From positions 4,340,001 to 4,404,000 of the forward strand of contig NZ_LT707065.1 in the NCBI RefSeq assembly GCF_900156745.1: DNA of 64,000 bases, written 5' to 3'. The translations under genes and the position numbers were made by a program. A model generated the notes under the pieces. That model made no database searches and was not told the origin of the DNA. It was given only the letters and a program-made list of their open reading frames with translations. Of the stretch, positions 62,450 through 64,000 are shown piece after piece. The DNA is from Achromobacter sp. MFA1 R4. GTDB taxonomy: Bacteria > Pseudomonadota > Gammaproteobacteria > Burkholderiales > Burkholderiaceae_B. The stretch's first letter is position 1. Every line of letters begins with the position of its first letter.

Positions 62450-64000
62450 ATGAAGACCCTCCGCACCTATTTCGTCAACCTGGCCATCGGCTCGCGCCTG
62501 GCCCTGGGCTTTGGCGCCGTGCTGGCGTTGTTGCTGGCCCTGGCCGGCGTTTCGCACTACGAACTCACACGCATCGGCAACATCAACCGCACGATCACCC
62601 AGGAGACCTGGATCAAGGCCAGCGCCATCTCGACGGTCGACGTGACGACGCGCGCCAATGCGCGGCTCAACCTGGAACTGTTCGTCAACGCGAATCCGGC
62701 GGCCGCCGACAAGTTGTTCCAGCAGATCGACGCCAACCGCCAGCGCATCGACGAGGCGCTGGCCACGCTGCGCCCCTTGATGAAGACGCCGGACGCCAGC
62801 GACCGGCTGCGCACGCTGGAAGCGGCGCGGGGCCGCTACGTGAAGTCGTTCCAGTCAGTGGGCGCGATGCTGCGCGGCGGCGAACGCGAGGCCGCCCGCC
62901 AGCGCCTGCTGCAGGAGACCCTGCCCACCCTGGACAGCCTGCAGGATCACATCATCGCGCTGTCGCGCCAGCAGTCCGCCGACATGGACGAAGCCGGCCT
63001 CGCCGGCCGCGCGGTCATCGAGGAGGCCGAGCGCCTGAACCTCGCGCTGTCGGGCCTTGCGCTGGCGTTGGGCGCCTTGTTTGCGTGGCAGGTCAGCCGT
63101 TCGATCACCCGTCCGCTCGCGCGCGCGGTCAAGGCAGCCGAAACCGTGGCGGGGGGCGACCTGGGCCAGCGCATCGAGGCCGGTTCCAAGGATGAGACCG
63201 GGCGCCTGCTCCATGCGCTGCAGGACATGCAGGACAGGCTGGCGGGCGCGGTGCGCGCCATCAGGAATGGGTCTGAAACGATCTCCAGCGCCTCGGGCCA
63301 GATCGCCGCGGGCAATGCCGACCTCTCCAGCCGCACGGAAGAACAGGCGGCATCGCTGGAAGAGACGGCGGCCTCGATGGAGGAACTGGCTTCCACCGTG
63401 AAGCAGAACGCCGACAACGCCCGCCAGGCCAACCAGCTTGCGGCCAGCGCATCAGAAATCGCCGTGCGCGGGGGCGCCGCGGTGTCCGCCGTGGTGGGCA
63501 CCATGCAGGACATTTCGGCCAGTTCGCACAAGATCTCCGACATCGTGTCCGTGATCGACGGCATCGCGTTCCAGACCAACATCCTCGCGCTCAATGCGGC
63601 GGTCGAAGCGGCCCGCGCGGGCGAGCAGGGCAAGGGCTTCGCGGTCGTGGCGGGCGAGGTCCGCTCGCTGGCCCAGCGCAGCGCCCAGGCCGCGCGCGAG
63701 GTCAAGGCCCTGATCGAGGAGTCCGCCGGCAAGGTGGGCGAGGGCGCACGCCAGGTCGAAGGCGCCGGCGCGACCATGCAGGAGATCGTCACGGCCGTCC
63801 GGCATGTGACCGACATCATGGGTGAGATCGCGGCCGCATCGCACGAACAGGCCAGCGGCATCGACCAGGTGAACCGCGCCGTCGCGCAGATGGACGAGGT
63901 GACGCAGCAGAATGCGGCCCTGGTCGAAGAAGCGGCCGCCGCCGCGGGCTCCATGCAGGACCAGGCCCGCGAACTGGTGCGGGCGGTGGGGGTGTTCCGG
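62450..64000 (+). CDS. Methyl-accepting chemotaxis protein, 3' end cut by the window
   Basis: The frame is open from the ATG at 62450 to the last base (517 codons). It shows a first membrane helix (about residues 15-35), a four-helix-bundle periplasmic sensor (about 36-195), a second helix (about 198-215), a HAMP domain, and the long signalling coiled coil with the hairpin tip [20 protein letters not shown]. Methylation-type Gln/Glu pairs lie on both sides ([20 protein letters not shown]). It controls CheA in response to an unknown ligand. Only the extreme C-terminus is missing. Confidence 0.93.
   Translation, partial: MKTLRTYFVNLAIGSRLALGFGAVLALLLALAGVSHYELTRIGNINRTITQETWIKASAISTVDVTTRANARLNLELFVNANPAAADKLFQQIDANRQRIDEALATLRPLMKTPDASDRLRTLEAARGRYVKSFQSVGAMLRGGEREAARQRLLQETLPTLDSLQDHIIALSRQQSADMDEAGLAGRAVIEEAERLNLALSGLALALGALFAWQVSRSITRPLARAVKAAETVAGGDLGQRIEAGSKDETGRLLHALQDMQDRLAGAVRAIRNGSETISSASGQIAAGNADLSSRTEEQAASLEETAASMEELASTVKQNADNARQANQLAASASEIAVRGGAAVSAVVGTMQDISASSHKISDIVSVIDGIAFQTNILALNAAVEAARAGEQGKGFAVVAGEVRSLAQRSAQAAREVKALIEESAGKVGEGARQVEGAGATMQEIVTAVRHVTDIMGEIAAASHEQASGIDQVNRAVAQMDEVTQQNAALVEEAAAAAGSMQDQARELVRAVGVFR

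Overview
The window is high-GC, densely coded DNA. It looks like a chromosomal segment of a betaproteobacterium of the Achromobacter/Bordetella group (Alcaligenaceae). The clues are a MexAB-OprM-type pump of the AxyABM kind in front of pdxJ-acpS-nagZ-uvrC-pgsA, a TctC/Bug-type periplasmic receptor, a cbb3 oxidase cluster with FNR/ANR boxes, and a malonate (mat) operon. This assignment rests on gene content and protein sequence read by eye; no database was searched. I see no rRNA, tRNA, CRISPR array, insertion sequence or prophage.

Layout. 1-1.2 kb: the end of a spermidine-synthase-like gene and a Phd/ParE toxin-antitoxin pair. 1.4-7.1 kb: malonate use (GntR regulator, malonyl-CoA decarboxylase, a crotonase-like protein, malonyl-CoA synthetase, terminator, lone Bug receptor). 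7-11.2 kb: aldo/keto reductase and a TrpXYZ-like ABC importer. 11.2-19.1 kb: two back-to-back, tightly packed operons around a 77-bp divergent promoter. One has a membrane spermidine synthase, a Tat-exported FAD oxidase and a DadA-like oxidase. The other has DUF350, an SPFH/SHOCT protein, a DUF4178 zinc-ribbon protein, a 54-residue glycine-rich protein and SpeD. I read this as one polyamine-linked membrane system; it is the most intriguing part of the window. 19.2-22.3 kb: modABC and modE with a promoter-overlapping ModE-like operator. 22.4-25 kb: lipoprotein, patatin-like phospholipase and a winged-helix protein with a 12-bp tandem repeat. 25.2-36.3 kb: the RND pump running straight into pdxJ, acpS, nagZ, uvrC, then pgsA. 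36.4-43.8 kb: MFS transporter, di-haem peroxidase, queF, aceA with a structured leader, alcohol dehydrogenase and a divergent LysR regulator.

43.8-51.6 kb: a ParDE pair, the remains of a bioD gene, and the cbb3 cluster (ccoI-like, ccoS, ccoNOQP, ccoG, short ccoH, one extra membrane ORF). The ccoI-like gene keeps its membrane helices and CPC motif but has lost the actuator, phosphorylation and nucleotide-binding domains while staying open and coupled to ccoS. Two consensus FNR/ANR boxes suggest oxygen-responsive expression. 51.7-64 kb: an ABC-2 exporter, a GST, small envelope and metabolic proteins, AraC-type regulators, a PHB-depolymerase-like esterase, and a chemotaxis receptor cut by the window end.

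Start codons were chosen by eye from Shine-Dalgarno sequences, family N-termini and overlaps. Alternatives are given where the choice is open.
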